From: DATMYQ01 sp035560935
GTDB lineage: Bacteria; Bacillota; Negativicutes; Sporomusales; Sporomusaceae
NCBI GenBank assembly: GCA_035560935.1
Contig: DATMYQ010000312.1
Location: 1 to 5,891, forward strand
Direction of reading: 5' to 3'
DNA length: 5,891 bases
Part shown: positions 5,583 through 5,891 of the stretch, piece after piece
How the letters are laid out: every line of letters starts with the position of its first letter
Position numbering within the stretch: position 1 is the first letter of the stretch
Program-made: the position numbers and the translations under genes
Notes under the pieces: model-generated
Seen by the model: only the letters and a program-made list of their open reading frames with translations
What the model was told of the DNA's origin: nothing
Databases searched by the model: none

Positions 5583-5697
5583 GAGGATATTCCTGCTAAC
5601 GGGCAAATAAAAGCCACCCGTAGCAAGGAGGCACATAGCCTAAAGGTTAAATAATTATCCAGGAATATTTTCTGCATGAAGATATGCACACAGAAAA
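5583..5697 (+). ncRNA. Candidate structured RNA (multi-stem junction), unknown class
   Basis: An outer stem pairs 5583-5595 with 5660-5672. Nine Watson-Crick pairs (ATATTCCTG/CAGGAATAT) are extended outward by two G.U, one A-U and one G-C pair. Inside are P2, 5596-5603 with 5617-5623 (CTA, bulged A, then CGGG against CCCG, TAG), and P3, AGGC (5629-5632) with GCCT (5638-5641) and loop ACATA. An alternative hairpin pairs TTTTCTG-CAT (5668-5677) with ATG (5684-5686) and CAGAAAA (5691-5697) and competes with the outer part of the first stem. The G.U pairs would be C.A mismatches on the opposite strand, so the plus strand is favoured. I cannot match it to a known riboswitch class, and no gene start clearly follows it inside the window. 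Confidence 0.4.
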
Positions 5698-5715
5698 AAT
5701 ACCATTTTGCCATCG

Positions 5716-5748
5716 AATTTATTACGCGTTGATCATTTGTAATAAATT
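5716..5748. repeat. Perfect 10-bp inverted repeat
   Basis: AATTTATTAC (5716-5725) and GTAATAAATT (5739-5748) are exact complements separated by 13 nt that include TGATCA. The AT-rich arms suit a protein-binding site spaced by about two helical turns, or an RNA hairpin. There is no adjacent T-run and no gene to assign it to. Confidence 0.45.
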
Positions 5749-5891
5749 GAGATAGGCATAAAGGTAGAGCTATTCCAGGAAATTACAATAACACTCCTTT
5801 ACCAACGGGAGGCGCAACAGTTTCCCACTACCCCTGCGATCGTTTATCATGCTTCATGAAGTTTAGATATAACGATTCGGAGATGAATGTA

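Larger units (their letters stand above)
5273..5891. other. Gene-poor 619-base region upstream of fdhA
   Basis: No convincing protein gene is present on either strand; the longest open frame (5308-5550, plus) lacks a ribosome binding site and family resemblance. The region holds the fdhA leader and candidate promoter (5273-5426), a possible leader ORF (5391-5504), a small palindrome AAATTG-AAT-CAATTT (5525-5539), the hairpin at 5557-5573, the multi-stem element at 5583-5697, the inverted repeat at 5716-5748, and a 10-bp palindrome CTTCATGAAG at 5852-5861. The last bases (CGGAG at 5878-5882 followed by ATG) could be the start of a rightward gene, but too little remains to judge. Confidence 0.6.

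Noticed and set aside
5583..5672. Multi-stem element as a c-di-GMP-I (GEMM) riboswitch
   Set aside because: CCTAAAGG and GCAAG are reminiscent, but the GNRA loop and its receptor are missing and the spacing does not fit.
5790..5830. Minus-strand GCGCCTCCCGTTGGTAAAGG, resembling the 3' core of the molybdenum-cofactor riboswitch
   Set aside because: Only a short GCCTCCCG...AAAGG stretch matches from memory. The other conserved Moco blocks are not found in the 70 bases available upstream, and fdhA is more than 500 nt away. A covariance-model scan with the Moco family would decide it.

Overview
The window looks like chromosomal DNA from an anaerobic, formate-metabolising bacterium of the Firmicutes. 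The evidence is the near-consensus sigma-A promoters, the AGGAGG-type ribosome binding sites, and an 895-residue formate dehydrogenase of the type found in acetogens and clostridia. A Negativicutes/Sporomusa-like host is my best guess, but it rests on general family knowledge and not on any search.

Layout from left to right. (1) Positions 1-563, minus strand: a small protein that joins a helix-turn-helix domain to a C-terminal CxxC...CxxC zinc ribbon. It is followed by what may be the first codons of another minus-strand gene leaving the window. A perfect 7-1-7 palindrome lies just upstream of the small gene. (2) Positions 736-1824, plus strand: a clear promoter drives a HAD-family phosphatase/phosphomutase gene. 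This is coupled through an ATGA overlap to a 113-residue protein that I do not recognise. (3) Positions 1866-2422, plus strand: tRNA-Pro(UGG) and tRNA-Gly(UCC) sit behind one consensus promoter, and tRNA-Arg(UCU) sits behind a second consensus promoter with its own intrinsic terminator. (4) Positions 2439-2490: a long, nearly perfect hairpin separates the tRNAs from the convergent formate dehydrogenase gene. (5) Positions 2585-5272, minus strand: fdhA, a molybdo/tungsto-pterin formate dehydrogenase catalytic subunit. It carries an N-terminal iron-sulfur electron-relay module, and cysteine replaces selenocysteine in the active site. (6) Positions 5273-5891: about 620 bases without a convincing gene but rich in inverted repeats.

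Region 6 is the part least explained by known features. It holds a palindrome over a candidate fdhA promoter, a possible short leader ORF, and a multi-stem fold at 5583-5697 that resembles a structured RNA. The fold pairs better as plus-strand RNA, because its G.U pairs would become C.A mismatches on the other strand. It also holds a 10-bp inverted repeat at 5716-5748.

Functionally, fdhA would interconvert formate and CO2 and pass electrons through its Fe-S chain. No NuoE/NuoF-like or HycB-like partner gene and no fdhD accompanies it here, so those must be encoded elsewhere. The HAD pair, the tRNAs and fdhA appear to be independent transcription units.
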